A stretch of DNA of 64,000 bases from Actinacidiphila oryziradicis (lineage in GTDB: Bacteria > Actinomycetota > Actinomycetes > Streptomycetales > Streptomycetaceae): contig NZ_SUMC01000009.1 of NCBI RefSeq assembly GCF_005047355.1, forward strand, positions 172,505 to 236,504, in the 5' to 3' direction. Below are positions 34,269 to 43,711 of the stretch, one piece after another. The stretch's first letter is position 1; each line of letters begins with the position of its first letter. A program made the position numbers and the translations under genes. A model generated the notes under the pieces. It was not told the origin of the DNA and did no database searches. It worked only from the letters and a program-made list of their open reading frames with translations.

Positions 34269-35039
34269 ATGGCCGCCCCTTTACTTCTCCCACCGCAACT
34301 CCCGTTCCTGCTCCCTTACGCGGACATCGAGCGAGTGCTCCGCGTCGTCGCCGGTGGCATCGGCTCCAGGTCGCTGACGGACTTCCGGGAGCGACTGCTG
34401 GACGGGCTGGCCACCCACCTCGGCTACCGCCACACGACCTTCTTTGTGGGGCGTGACCTGCCCGGGGTTTTCCAGGACGCGACGCCGCTGCTCAGCGAGC
34501 ACATCGCGGCGCTCGAAGGCCCCTACGTCGAGGAGTTCCACCGCATCGATCCGTTCGCCACCCTTGCGCCCGCGACTGCGTCGGGCGAGCCCGGGCCGGT
34601 GATGCTCGGCGCGCTGGTGCCGCACTTCAGGCCCGAACACGAGCGCTATATGGAGCGGTTCCTTTTCCGCAACCGGCTCTACGACAAGGTCGTGATCCCG
34701 CTCCTCGGCTGCTATCGCACCGGCGGCGTCGGGCTGCTCGCCCGGGAGGCGGGGACATTCGGCCCCCGGGACCTCGCGATCGCCACGATGCTGACGGGCG
34801 CGCTCACCGGCGTCATCGACAGCTGGGAGGCGGCCGACGAGCATCCGTGGAAGGAGTCCCTGACCCCCGCCGAGCTGCGGGTGGCCCGGCTCGTGGTGCG
34901 CGGTCTGACCAACGCGGAGATCGCCAAGCGTCTGTACGTGGGCGTCAACACGGTGAAGAAACACATCACCGCCGTCCAGGCCAAGGCCGGCACCCGCAAC
35001 CGTGTCGAGCTTGCCGCGCGTTGGCGGGCTGCGGGTTAG
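34269..35039 (+). CDS. LuxR-family regulator with a TTA codon at position 5
   Basis: The 256-residue protein has a GAF/autoinducer-like N-terminal region (residues 15-175) and a LuxR helix-turn-helix near the C-terminus (LTPAELRVARLVVRGLTNAEIAKRLYVGVNTVKKHITAVQAKAGTRNRVELA). ATG 34269 follows CAAGAGG with five-base spacing; the GTG six bases earlier is less likely. The fifth codon is TTA (34281-34283), so translation should require bldA. No target is evident. The downstream 1.6 kb contains no gene. Confidence 0.8.
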   Translation: MAAPLLLPPQLPFLLPYADIERVLRVVAGGIGSRSLTDFRERLLDGLATHLGYRHTTFFVGRDLPGVFQDATPLLSEHIAALEGPYVEEFHRIDPFATLAPATASGEPGPVMLGALVPHFRPEHERYMERFLFRNRLYDKVVIPLLGCYRTGGVGLLAREAGTFGPRDLAIATMLTGALTGVIDSWEAADEHPWKESLTPAELRVARLVVRGLTNAEIAKRLYVGVNTVKKHITAVQAKAGTRNRVELAARWRAAG

Positions 35040-35494
35040 AGCGGGTTGCGGTGGAACGTTGCGGTGGAACGTTGCGGCGGAACGGGGACAAGCCACCGGC
35101 GCCCCGCTCACCGGTGGCTGATGCCCCCCTCGGGCACTCCCCCCCTTGTGCCCCCGTTCACAGAGAGTGCGCCTCCCGGGGCTGCCGTGTACATGGCCCA
35201 AAGGTGGAAGATCCCTGCGCCGGGCGCCTCCGGCGCGGGTCCGTACCCTTTGCCGGGGTTGCCGATCCTCCCCCAGCTAACGCTGGGAGGTGCCCCCACA
35301 ATCGCCGGACGGGCGCACCTCTTGTTTGCCGCCCTCGCGCCGCTTCGCGGGCTTCGGACGGCTGCGCCGGACTCCGTCCGTCGGGGCGGAGTGCCCGGCA
35401 AGTCGGCGCAGCCGGGTTCTGGTGGCCCGCACCGCCGGTCCCGGCTGTGTCGCGCTGCCCGGTGCCGGGGTTGCCGAGCCTCCCCCAGCGACCT

Positions 35495-35813
35495 CCCCCA
35501 GCCTTCGGCCGGGAGGTGCCCCCAGGAGGTGCCCCCACAAATGCCGGACGGGCTGGGTTTTGGTGCCCTGCGCCGTGTGCGGGGCGCGCTGTGTTGTCGG
35601 TGGGGTCGGTGTCGCCTCTGGGGTGACTCTCTCCCCCAGCCTTCGGCCGGGAGGTGCCCCCAGGAGGTGCCCCCACAAACGCCGGACGGGCTGGGTTTTG
35701 GTGCCCTGCGCCGTGTGCGGGGCACGCTGTGTTGTCGGTGGGGTCGGTGGCGCGTCCGGGGTGACTCGCTCCCCCAGCCTTCGGCCGGGAGGTGCCCCCA
35801 GGAGGTGCCCCCA
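35495..35813. repeat. 138-bp tandem repeat, about 2.3 copies
   Basis: Units start at 35495, 35633 and 35771, exactly 138 bases apart. Each opens with CCCCCAGCCTTCGGCCGGGA, then GGTGCCCCCAGGAGGTGCCCCCAC. The first two full units differ at only about ten positions, and the third is cut after some 43 bases. The unit combines the dispersed element core with a CGCCGGACGGGCTGGGTTTTGG segment. Confidence 0.85.
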
Positions 35814-36257
35814 CGACAGTGTCGCCAGCACCCCCTGCACCATGCGCCATCGCCACCGGCATACCGCGACACAGTCTGCGGGGGACACCCCTGCACCGCC
35901 CCCTCCGGCCGTCACAGCGCCTCACGGTGGGTTGTGGGCCGCGGTCACCCCGGGGGGTTGCCCGGCGCGCGGTGCCTTTGGTTTTACGGTCTCCGCCACA
36001 AGCGGCCGTCACGCGCCCGTCCGGCCGGTCGGGGACGCGCCGGGGTGTCCCCGCAGGGGACGAGCGCGTGCACCCCGGGCAAGCGGGCTGTGGACCCGCA
36101 CGCGCGAGCCCCCGAGGAGATCACCCCACAGCGGCCCCGACCCCCACCACCACATCGCGTGGCGGCACGCACGACCACCCAGCCCGTCCGGCGCTTGAGG
36201 ACAAATCGGCACCGTCGGCGTGCCTCGCCTCGGACGCCGCCGCCCTGCGGCCACCCC

Positions 36258-36325
36258 AGCCAGGCGGGCGGGTCAGCCAGGCGGGCGGGTCAGCCAGGCG
36301 GGCGGGTCAGCCAGGCGGGCGGGTC
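36258..36325. repeat. 17-bp tandem repeat, four perfect copies
   Basis: AGCCAGGCGGGCGGGTC repeats four times without change and a fifth begins (AGCC). It lies 330 bases upstream of purF. The G-rich spacing (GGCGGGCGGG) could form four-stranded structures; no function is known. Confidence 0.85.
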
Positions 36326-36657
36326 AGCCTGGCCCAAGTCCGAGCACCCCGCGCAGGGGAACCCGGCACGGGGTGATCCCGGTCACCGTTCGTGCCCGGC
36401 CCGGCGAGGTGATTCGGGTCACCGCGACCGCGGCTGCCGGTCCGCCCGGCGCAGGTCGGCGGCCTGTGATCCGTGGCCGACCGCAGGCGGCCCCACCTGG
36501 GCAGGAGCCTTCCCGGGCCGCCGTGGCCAGGGCCGCCGGACGGAGTTCGGCGCAGCCGTCCGATGCCCGCGAAGCGATGGGAGGTCGGCAGGAAGAAGTT
36601 TCTGCCGCCGGGGGCACTCGTTCGGACGTGGCCGGAACCTGCCCTAGACTCGGTGAT

Positions 36658-38175
36658 GTGCCACGTGGTGACGGACGACTCAACCACGACCTGCTCCCCG
36701 GTGAGAAGGGCCCCCAGGACGCTTGTGGCGTCTTCGGTGTCTGGGCCCCCGGCGAAGAGGTCTCCAAGCTCACCTACTTCGGGCTGTACGCCCTGCAGCA
36801 CCGCGGACAGGAGTCCGCGGGCATCGCAGTGAGCAACGGCTCCCAGATCCTCGTCTTCAAGGACATGGGACTGGTCTCCCAGGTCTTCGACGAGACCTCG
36901 CTCGGCTCGCTCCAGGGCCATATCGCGGTGGGCCATGCCCGCTACTCGACCACCGGCGCCTCGGTGTGGGAGAACGCCCAGCCCACCTTCCGCGCCACCG
37001 CCAACGGCTCCATCGCTCTCGGTCACAACGGGAACCTGGTCAACACCGCCGAGCTCGCCGAGCTCGTCGCCGCCCTCCCGCAGGGCAACGGCCGGGCGAC
37101 CAAGGTGGCCGCGACCAATGACACCGACCTGGTGACGGCGCTGCTCGCCGGGCAGGTCGACGAGGACGGCAGGCCGCTCTCCGTGGAGCAGGCCGCCACT
37201 CGGATACTGCCCAAGGTCAAGGGCGCCTTCAGCCTCGTCTTCATGGACGAGCACACCCTTTACGCCGCCCGCGACACGCAGGGCATCCGCCCGCTGGTCC
37301 TGGGCCGTCTGGAGCGCGGCTGGGTGGTGGCGTCCGAGAGCGCTGCTCTCGATATCGTCGGCGCGTCCTTCGTCCGGGAGATCGAGCCCGGCGAGCTGGT
37401 CGCCATCGACGAGAAGGGCCTGCGCACCTCCCGATTCGCCGAGGCCACGCCCAAGGGCTGTGTCTTCGAGTACGTCTATCTGGCCCGCCCCGACACTGAC
37501 ATCGCGGGCCGCAATGTGTATCTCTCCCGGGTCGAGATGGGCCGCCGGCTCGCCAAGGAAGCGCCGGTCGACGCGGACCTGGTGATACCGACTCCGGAGT
37601 CCGGCACCCCGGCGGCTGTCGGATATGCGGAGGCCAGTGGCATTCCTTATGGGTCCGGCCTGGTCAAGAACTCCTACGTCGGCCGGACCTTCATCCAGCC
37701 GTCGCAGACCATCCGCCAGCTCGGCATCCGGCTCAAGCTGAACCCGCTCAAGGAAGTCATCCGGGGTAAGCGCCTGGTGGTCGTGGACGACTCGATCGTC
37801 CGCGGCAACACCCAGCGCGCGCTGGTCCGGATGCTCCGCGAGGCGGGTGCCGCCGAGGTGCACATCCGGATCAGTTCCCCGCCGGTGAAGTGGCCGTGCT
37901 TCTTCGGGATAGATTTCGCGACCCGTGCGGAGCTGATCGCCAACGGCATGACGGTCGACGAGATCGGCAAGTCGCTGGGTGCGGATTCGCTGGCGTACAT
38001 CTCGCTCGACGCGATGGTCGAGGCGACCACGATCGCCAAGCCGGATCTCTGCCGCGCCTGCTTCGACGGCGAGTACCCGATGGAGCTGCCCGATCCCGAG
38101 CTGCTCGGCAAGCAGCTGCTCGAAACCGAGCTCGCAGGCGGCCACGACGCCGCGGACGCACTCCGGCGTCCGTAA
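36658..38175 (+). CDS. purF: Amidophosphoribosyltransferase
   Basis: The 505-residue enzyme makes 5-phosphoribosylamine from PRPP and glutamine, the first purine step. DACGVFGVWAPGEEV contains the nucleophilic Cys that is exposed after removal of the short propeptide. GHARYSTTG, GHNGNLVN and the PRPP motif LVVVDDSIVRGNTQ are present. Cysteines at KGCVFEY, KWPCFFGI and LCRACFDG match the B. subtilis-type 4Fe-4S ligands. The start is the GTG at 36658; the upstream open frame lies in the repeat-rich spacer. purM follows after 27 bases. Confidence 0.95.
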   Translation: MPRGDGRLNHDLLPGEKGPQDACGVFGVWAPGEEVSKLTYFGLYALQHRGQESAGIAVSNGSQILVFKDMGLVSQVFDETSLGSLQGHIAVGHARYSTTGASVWENAQPTFRATANGSIALGHNGNLVNTAELAELVAALPQGNGRATKVAATNDTDLVTALLAGQVDEDGRPLSVEQAATRILPKVKGAFSLVFMDEHTLYAARDTQGIRPLVLGRLERGWVVASESAALDIVGASFVREIEPGELVAIDEKGLRTSRFAEATPKGCVFEYVYLARPDTDIAGRNVYLSRVEMGRRLAKEAPVDADLVIPTPESGTPAAVGYAEASGIPYGSGLVKNSYVGRTFIQPSQTIRQLGIRLKLNPLKEVIRGKRLVVVDDSIVRGNTQRALVRMLREAGAAEVHIRISSPPVKWPCFFGIDFATRAELIANGMTVDEIGKSLGADSLAYISLDAMVEATTIAKPDLCRACFDGEYPMELPDPELLGKQLLETELAGGHDAADALRRP

Positions 38176-38202
38176 CGACGACCTTAGGGACCACGCACAG
38201 CC

Positions 38203-39270
38203 ATGTCTGAAAACACCGGGGCCAGCTACGCCGACGTCGGCGTCGACATCGAGGCCGGTGACCGCGCCGTCGAGCTGATGAAGGAATGGGTGCGCAAGGC
38301 CACCCGCCCTGAGGTGGTCGGCGGCCTCGGTGGCTTCGCCGGGCTCTTCGACGCCTCCGCCCTGAAGCGCTACGAGCGGCCGCTGCTCGCCTCCGCGACG
38401 GACGGCGTCGGTACGAAGGTCGACATTGCCCGGAAGATGGGCGTGTACGACACCATCGGCCACGACCTGGTCGGCATGGTCGTTGATGATCTTGTCGTCT
38501 GTGGCGCCGAGCCGCTGTTCATGACCGACTACATCTGCGTTGGCAAGGTCTTCCCCGAGCGGGTCGCCGCGATCGTCAAGGGCATCGCCGAGGGGTGTGT
38601 GCTGGCGGGCTGTGCGCTGGTCGGCGGCGAGACCGCCGAGCATCCGGGTCTGCTCGGTGCCGATGAGTTCGATGTCGCCGGTGCCGGTACGGGGGTGGTC
38701 GAGGCCGATCAGCTGCTCGGCGCGGATCGTATCCGTAAGGGTGACGCGGTGATCGCGCTCGCCGCCTCCGGACTTCACTCCAACGGGTACTCGCTCGTCC
38801 GGCATGTCTTCTTCGAGCGCGCCGGGTGGTCCCTGGACCGCGCGGTCCCGGAGTTCGGCCGCACGCTGGGGGAGGAGCTGCTGGAGCCCACCAGGATCTA
38901 CTCCCTGGACTGCCTCGCCCTGACCCGTACGACCGAGGTGCACGGCTTCTCGCACATCACCGGCGGCGGCCTTGCCAACAACCTCGCCCGTGTCGTCCCC
39001 GACCATCTGCACGCCACCGTCGACCGCTCCAGCTGGCAGCCGGCGCCGGTCTTCCACACCGTCGGCGAGCTCGGTTCCGTCGAGCGGCTGGAGCTGGAGA
39101 AGACCCTGAACATGGGAGTCGGCATGATCGCCGTGGTGCCGCAGGAGTCCGTCGACGTGGCTCTGTCCGTCCTCGCCGACCGTGGCCTGGGTGCCTGGGT
39201 GGCCGGCGAGATCCTGGAGCGCGGTGACCGCGCCGAGGCTGTCGAGCTGACCGGTGACTACGCGAGCTAG
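38203..39270 (+). CDS. purM: Phosphoribosylformylglycinamidine cyclo-ligase (AIR synthase)
   Basis: The 355-residue enzyme closes the imidazole ring of FGAM to give AIR. YADVGVDIEAGDRAVELM, LLASATDGVGTKVDIA, VVDDLVVCGAEPLFMTDY and GCALVGGETAEHPG are the family blocks shared with PurL-like enzymes. It is co-oriented with purF at 27 bases and ends at a good terminator. Confidence 0.95.
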   Translation: MSENTGASYADVGVDIEAGDRAVELMKEWVRKATRPEVVGGLGGFAGLFDASALKRYERPLLASATDGVGTKVDIARKMGVYDTIGHDLVGMVVDDLVVCGAEPLFMTDYICVGKVFPERVAAIVKGIAEGCVLAGCALVGGETAEHPGLLGADEFDVAGAGTGVVEADQLLGADRIRKGDAVIALAASGLHSNGYSLVRHVFFERAGWSLDRAVPEFGRTLGEELLEPTRIYSLDCLALTRTTEVHGFSHITGGGLANNLARVVPDHLHATVDRSSWQPAPVFHTVGELGSVERLELEKTLNMGVGMIAVVPQESVDVALSVLADRGLGAWVAGEILERGDRAEAVELTGDYAS

Positions 39271-39281
39271 GGCAGCACGAA

Positions 39282-39311
39282 ACCCGGTCCGGGTGGATCT
39301 CCGGACCGGGT
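39282..39311 (+). terminator. Terminator after purM
   Basis: ACCCGGTCCGG (39282-39292) pairs with CCGGACCGGGT (39301-39311). It lies between the convergent purM and DUF3073 genes and probably serves both. Confidence 0.82.
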
Positions 39312-39330
39312 CAGTGAGGATGCTGCAAGG

Positions 39331-39591
39331 TCAAGCGCGACGTCGCTGGGAAGACGATTCGGACTCATCGTCCTCCTCGTCCTCATCGTCGTTGTACAGC
39401 GCCGCGTACTGTGCGTACGGGTCGTCGTCTTGCTCATCGTCGTCCTCCACAGGCTCCGGATTAACGTTCACCGGCTGTGTCGACGATGCGCCCAGCTCGT
39501 TGGCCAGACGCGACAAATCCGTTCCGCCGCTGTTGTACTTCAGCTGGCGGGCGACCTTTGTCTGCTTGGCCTTGGCCCGGCCGCGCCCCAT
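39331..39591 (-). CDS. DUF3073 family protein
   Basis: The 86-residue protein starts MGRGRAKAKQTKVARQLKYN and ends in an acidic tail (DDDEQDDDPYAQYAALY, then DDEDEEDDES). This basic-head, acidic-tail layout is DUF3073, an actinobacterial family conserved next to purM and of unknown role. The following 310 bases (39592-39901) up to the vdh stop show no gene and should hold its promoter. Confidence 0.85.
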   Translation of the reverse strand: MGRGRAKAKQTKVARQLKYNSGGTDLSRLANELGASSTQPVNVNPEPVEDDDEQDDDPYAQYAALYNDDEDEEDDESESSSQRRRA

Positions 39592-39901
39592 GGCTCGACC
39601 CCCTTAACGGCGGGGCTCGACGGCCCCGAGTCTTGACACGCGTTCACGATAGGGAACGGCCTCTCGGGGGAGAGCCCGGTCCGTAGGCCTTCAACGGTAC
39701 CTGCTTCCGACGCCGCACGGTACGTCGCCCGCACGACGCGCGTCGAAGCAAATGCCCTTTGGGGCCTCTTTCTGCCTGGTCACCGGCGATTTTACCTTCT
39801 TCCGGCCCGAGCTCGTTCCAGGGGCGTGGTAACAGTCACCTTTTGGAGCTTTCCCGGCCGTCCGGGCACCCTTCCTGCCGGGCAGGCGCCAGGGGGCGGG
39901 C

Positions 39902-41047
39902 TCAGTCCCCGGTGGGGCGGAGCCAGCGGGCGGCGGGGGTGCGGTCGGCAACGCGCTGCTCAGCGAGGCGGTCGGCGGCTGCGGCCGGGGGGACGCCGTC
40001 GGCGGCGGCGCGATCAAAAATGGCCAAGGTTGTGTCATAAATCTTGGTGGCCTTGGCCTTGGCTCGGTCAAAATCGAAACCCTGCAGTTCGTCCGCGACC
40101 TGGATCACGCCGCCGGCGTTGACGACGTAGTCCGGCGCGTAGAGGATCCCCCGGTCGGCGAGGTCCTTCTCGACGCTGGGGTGGGCGAGCTGGTTGTTCG
40201 CGGCGCCGCAGACGACGGAGGCGGTGAGCACCGGCACCGTGGCGTCGCTGAGGGCGCCGCCGAGGGCACAGGGGGCGTAGACGTCCAGTGGTGTCCGGAT
40301 CAGCACAGCGGAGTCGGGTACGGCGGTGACCTCGGGGTGCCTGGCCCGGACTCGGGCGACGGCCTCGGCCCGGACATCGGTGACGACAACGGTCGCGCCG
40401 TCCTCCAGCAGGTGTTCGACGAGGTGGTGGCCGACCTTGCCGACGCCCGCGATGCCGACCCGGCGGCCGCGCAGCGTGGGCTCGCCCCAGCGCACCTGGG
40501 CGGCGGCGCGCATGCCCTGGAAGACGCCCCAGGCGGTGAGCACGGAGGAGTCGCCGGCGCCGCCGTTGTCGGGCGAGCGGCCGGTGGTCCATTGGTTGGT
40601 ACGGGAGACGACGTCCATGTCGGCGACATAGGTGCCGACATCACAGGCTGTGACGTAGCGGCCGCCGAGAGAGGCGACGGCGCGGCCGTAGGCGAGCAGC
40701 AGCGCCTCGGTCTTGTCGCCGCCTTCGGACTTGGGAGTCGGGTCGCCGATGATGACCGCTTTGCCGCCGCCGTGGTCGAGTCCGGCGAGGGCGTTCTTGT
40801 ACGTCATGCCACGGGCGAGGTTGAGGGCGTCCTCGACGGCCTCGTCATCGGTCGCGTAGGCGTGGAAGCGGGTGCCGCCCAGGGCGGGGCCCAGGGCGGT
40901 GGAGTGGAGCGCGATGACGGCCTTGAGGCCGCTGTCGCGGTCCTGGCAGAGAATGACCTGCTCATGGCCTCCCTGCTCCGGTCGCCAGATCTGATCCAGA
41001 AGCGAGCGCTTGGAGACGATGCCGTCTGTCTGACGTACGTCGGTCAC
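39902..41047 (-). CDS. vdh: Valine (leucine/branched-chain) dehydrogenase
   Basis: The 381-residue Glu/Leu/Phe/Val dehydrogenase deaminates branched-chain amino acids with NAD+. [30 protein letters not shown] (glycine-rich loop with the substrate lysine), the Rossmann loop [13 protein letters not shown] and [11 protein letters not shown] are present. In Streptomyces this gene supplies branched acyl-CoA precursors for fatty acids and polyketides. The start is a GTG; it is divergent from the unknown gene upstream of bldC. Confidence 0.9.
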   Translation of the reverse strand: MTDVRQTDGIVSKRSLLDQIWRPEQGGHEQVILCQDRDSGLKAVIALHSTALGPALGGTRFHAYATDDEAVEDALNLARGMTYKNALAGLDHGGGKAVIIGDPTPKSEGGDKTEALLLAYGRAVASLGGRYVTACDVGTYVADMDVVSRTNQWTTGRSPDNGGAGDSSVLTAWGVFQGMRAAAQVRWGEPTLRGRRVGIAGVGKVGHHLVEHLLEDGATVVVTDVRAEAVARVRARHPEVTAVPDSAVLIRTPLDVYAPCALGGALSDATVPVLTASVVCGAANNQLAHPSVEKDLADRGILYAPDYVVNAGGVIQVADELQGFDFDRAKAKATKIYDTTLAIFDRAAADGVPPAAAADRLAEQRVADRTPAARWLRPTGD

Positions 41048-41226
41048 GGTGGTGACTCCCGATGTCCTGTGGGCGCCCTCCCTACGGGTGTGGAGGGCCT
41101 GTTGGCCTCAGGGTATTGCCCGGGGGCGGCCTCGGTGGGAGGAGTGGGTTGGATCACCTTCGCGGGTGGAATGGGGCGTGGGACGATTCGAGTGCGGGAC
41201 CTGTCGCGGGGACTGAGGGAGTGGGC

Positions 41227-42075
41227 GTGGGCTTGTCATCGGTGCTGCTGGTCCCGTATGCGGCGTACCTGAGGGTGTACGAGCCGCTGGCGGCCTTCCC
41301 GGAGCCCGAACGCACCCACTGGTACCGCTATGCCGCCGCGGGCCCCGGGCGGACCGCTCAGGACGAGCTACGGCAGTCCCTGGCGGGCCTGACGGCCGTC
41401 CCTCCGGTCCCTGTGCCGGTGCGGGAGAGCGGGGACGCCTTCGTGGCTGTGGTGGACGGCGTGACCCATGTCTGCCCCTGGCGCACCCGGCTGCGCGGCT
41501 GGCAGGCGCTGGAGGCGCTGGAGGAGCTGCTGCCCGAGCCGGTGCTGGACGCGGTGCTGCCCGCCTGGATCCGGAGCGCGGCGACCACGGAATACGAGGA
41601 GTGGCGGGCGGAGAACCCGGACGCGCGGCCCTGGATCCGTTCGGCGACGTGGCATGTTCCGGTCCGGTGGTTTGTGCTCTTCGACGACGCCGAGCGGACC
41701 TACGAGCCTTCCGGGGGAGGCGAGTCCAAGCAGCCGGTGCTGCGCTACCGCACCCCGATGGTGCAGGCCCGGCGGCGCACGGCGCGGGCGCTGCGGGTGC
41801 TGAAGGAGTCGCTGGACGAGGGGCCGCTGGTGGAGGGTCTGGTCGAGGTGGGGCGTTGGCTGGAGGAGTTCCACCCGCGTTCTATGGTCGAACTGGACTA
41901 CGGAGGGCTGGTGCACATCATCCCCGAGAACGGCCTTGCGGAGGACCACTCGGCGGCCGACACCGCGGAGGGGCTGGCGGCGCTGCGCGAGGGGGACAGC
42001 ACCCGGGCCGGGGAGGCGTACGAACGCCTCGCCGAGCGTTGGCGAAGCATCCGGGAGCTGCAGTATGCGAGTTGA
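41227..42075 (+). CDS. Conserved hypothetical protein upstream of bldC
   Basis: The 282-residue product begins VGLSSVLLVPYAAYLRVYEPLAAF. The GTG at 41227 has GAGGGAG six bases before it; a GTG at 41221 and longer frames are less likely. It has WYRYAAAGPG, THVCPWRTRLRGW and a conserved central block WHVPVRWFVLFDDAERTY, with no domain I can name and no membrane segment. The location between vdh and bldC is conserved in Streptomyces as I recall it. Confidence 0.65.
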   Translation: MGLSSVLLVPYAAYLRVYEPLAAFPEPERTHWYRYAAAGPGRTAQDELRQSLAGLTAVPPVPVPVRESGDAFVAVVDGVTHVCPWRTRLRGWQALEALEELLPEPVLDAVLPAWIRSAATTEYEEWRAENPDARPWIRSATWHVPVRWFVLFDDAERTYEPSGGGESKQPVLRYRTPMVQARRRTARALRVLKESLDEGPLVEGLVEVGRWLEEFHPRSMVELDYGGLVHIIPENGLAEDHSAADTAEGLAALREGDSTRAGEAYERLAERWRSIRELQYAS

Positions 42076-42526
42076 GACGGTCTCAGAGAGCGTACCTTTG
42101 GCCTTAGGGTGACGAAGAGCACGTTTGGGGCTCTTGCCGGGATACCCACCTCTCGTGCAAAATTGGGACAATGGGTCCGAAGGGTCCCTTCCGTCCACCT
42201 TGCACCCAGCTTTGGGTGGATTGGATGAGCTTGCCCACGTTGGGGTATGGCTGGGGCTCGTGGGTTCACTGTGACTGATCGTTACCTTGGAGTGACTGTC
42301 CGTTATGGCATGGTCCATCGGCTTCCGCCGAGCTTGAACACCTGCGAGGGCAAATCCATCGGTTTGGCCGACACGGCTGGACGGATGGTGTAGTTGTAGT
42401 GCCGAGGACAAGCCGTTCGTCCTATTACCGACTCGGCCCGCGTCCACCATTTCGGGCAACGCGGGTCAAGGTGCAGAATTTAGAGGAAAGAACCGCGTTG
42501 GTTCGGTTCTCTCGAGGAGGCCGCTC
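42076..42526 (+). promoter_or_regulatory. Long bldC upstream region
   Basis: No gene is visible in these 450 bases. The sequence is less GC-rich than its surroundings and includes the palindrome GAAGGGTCCCTTC (42179-42191) and a leader hairpin GAACCG...CGGTTC (42491-42509) just before the GAGGAGG ribosome site. A long, structured leader suggests regulated bldC expression. Confidence 0.45.
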
Positions 42527-42733
42527 ATGACCGCTCGCACCCCTGATGCCGAGCCGCTGCTGACCCCCGCTGAGGTCGCCACCATGTTCCGGGTGGACCC
42601 GAAGACGGTCACGCGCTGGGCCAAGGCTGGCAAGCTCACGTCCATCCGCACGCTTGGCGGACACCGCCGCTACCGCGAAGCGGAGGTCCGCGCACTACTG
42701 GCGGGCATTCCGCAGCAGCGCAGCGAGGTCTGA
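42527..42733 (+). CDS. bldC: Developmental regulator BldC (MerR-like DNA-binding protein)
   Basis: The 68-residue protein has LLTPAEVATMFRVDPKTVTRWAKAGKLTSI, then TLGGHRRYREAEVRALL, a single winged-helix domain of the MerR superfamily without a dimerisation helix. BldC binds DNA as head-to-tail oligomers and delays entry into development in Streptomyces. Length and sequence fit exactly. A strong terminator follows at 42841. Confidence 0.97.
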   Translation: MTARTPDAEPLLTPAEVATMFRVDPKTVTRWAKAGKLTSIRTLGGHRRYREAEVRALLAGIPQQRSEV

Positions 42734-42840
42734 CCAGCACTAACCCGCTCTACCCGGGTGTCACACGGAGCCCCCACTCCGTAGGCCGCCCACTCCACCG
42801 GGCTCTCTGGCCCCCATCAGAGTGCCCAACGGATGCGTTG

Positions 42841-42878
42841 ATCGCACCGGAGTCCGCCGGCTCCGGTGCGATTTTTTT
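42841..42878 (+). terminator. Intrinsic terminator of bldC
   Basis: ATCGCACCGGAG pairs with CTCCGGTGCGAT, followed by seven T residues. It is the clearest intrinsic terminator in the window. Confidence 0.93.
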
Positions 42879-42879
42879 G

Positions 42880-43390
42880 TGTCTTCGGCCACTCCGGGGC
42901 CGAACTGTGGTTGCTCCGTGGTCGGCTGGTGGCCGATCTCCGGCGGCCCGGCGTGGGGCCGGCGGCGGCCTTGCCGGGGCCTCGCGGGGGCCCTGCGGGT
43001 GGCGGTGTGTTCGACCGGTCGCACTCCGGTGGACAGTGCAATTTCACATATTAAATTGACGTGTGCACAGTGGCCCTCAAGTTCCCCTTCGGTAGGAACT
43101 GTTCGAGTGACACCCGTCACACATCACCCTCTTGTCCCTGCTTGCGCCCGTGCGGTAATGGACCTTCCGGTGACTCCAGGGCCAACCGCAACAGCCGATG
43201 GCAGACCGGACAGTGCCGGGTCAGATGGCGCCCCCGGCCAGCCGAAGCCGCCAGATGCGCGCGCAGCAGTGCTCGCCTTTCAGGCCTACCCCCTGACGTC
43301 ATCGTCATGTGCCAGGCGTACCACGCGAAGAAGCCCGGATCCAGGGGGATCCGGGCTTCAACGGCTCCAACACGCTTGGCGCGGTGGGGC
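42880..43390. other. Gene-free spacer with a strong hairpin at 43330-43359
   Basis: No convincing gene is seen in about 500 bases. GAAGCCCGGATCC (43330-43342) pairs perfectly with GGATCCGGGCTTC (43347-43359). This probably terminates readthrough of the minus-strand tRNA-Asp transcript or of bldC. Confidence 0.5.
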
Positions 43391-43640
43391 CCTGACGGGA
43401 TTTACGGTGTTTCTCTTGCGGCTTCGCCGCGGGCGCTGCCTCCGGGTTGGTGGGGTGCCGACGCAGGTGCGGCCCGCTCCCTGGTTCGGGGTGCGGGCCG
43501 TACCGAGACTGCGGTCCTGACGGGATTTGCTGCGTCTTTTTTGCGGCTTCGCCGCGGGCGCTGCCTCCGGGTTCGTGGGGTGCCGACGCAGGTGCGGCCC
43601 GCTCCCTGGTTCGGGATGCGGGCCGTACCGAGACTGCGGT
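43391..43640. repeat. 125-bp tandem duplication carrying tRNA-Asp 3'-end copies
   Basis: Two units of exactly 125 bases (43391-43515, 43516-43640) both start CCTGACGGGATTT, which is the complement of the tRNA-Asp T-arm/3' end. The next unit boundary at 43641 is inside the real tRNA-Asp gene. Units differ mainly in bases 14-27. Each holds the inverted pair CGGCCCGC...GCGGGCCG. Confidence 0.88.
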
Positions 43641-43711
43641 CCTGACGGGATTTGAACCCGCGGCCTCCACCTTGACAGGGTGGCGAGCACTCCAAGCTGC
43701 TCCACAGGACC
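43638..43711 (-). tRNA. tRNA-Asp (anticodon GTC)
   Basis: The 74-base gene on the minus strand starts GGTCCTGTGGAGCAGCTTGG, has the anticodon arm CACCCTGTCAAGGTGG with GTC, the T-arm GGTTCAAATCC and ends CAGGACC. It matches the copy at 48150-48223. The duplicated 3' ends lie just downstream of it. Confidence 0.95.

Larger units (their letters stand above)
35040..36657. other. 1.6-kb gene-free, repeat-rich spacer before purF
   Basis: Open frames here are GC-driven and none resembles a protein. The spacer begins with three 13-base copies of GCGGTGGAACGTT-like sequence (35048-35086), then copies of the dispersed CCTCCCCCAGC...GGGAGGTGCCCCCAC word, a 138-bp tandem repeat, the common Streptomyces word CCCGTCCGGCGCTTGAGGAC near 36185, and a 17-bp tandem repeat. 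The purF promoter must lie in the last 300 bases. Confidence 0.6.

Noticed and set aside
35495..36325. CRISPR-like array
   Set aside because: Repeats are directly adjacent or 138 bases long with no unique spacers, and no cas genes are present.
35108..36647. Several repetitive open frames in the purF spacer
   Set aside because: The 138-base and 17-base repeats keep frames open by chance; the translations are Pro/Arg/Gly-rich with no start site or homology.
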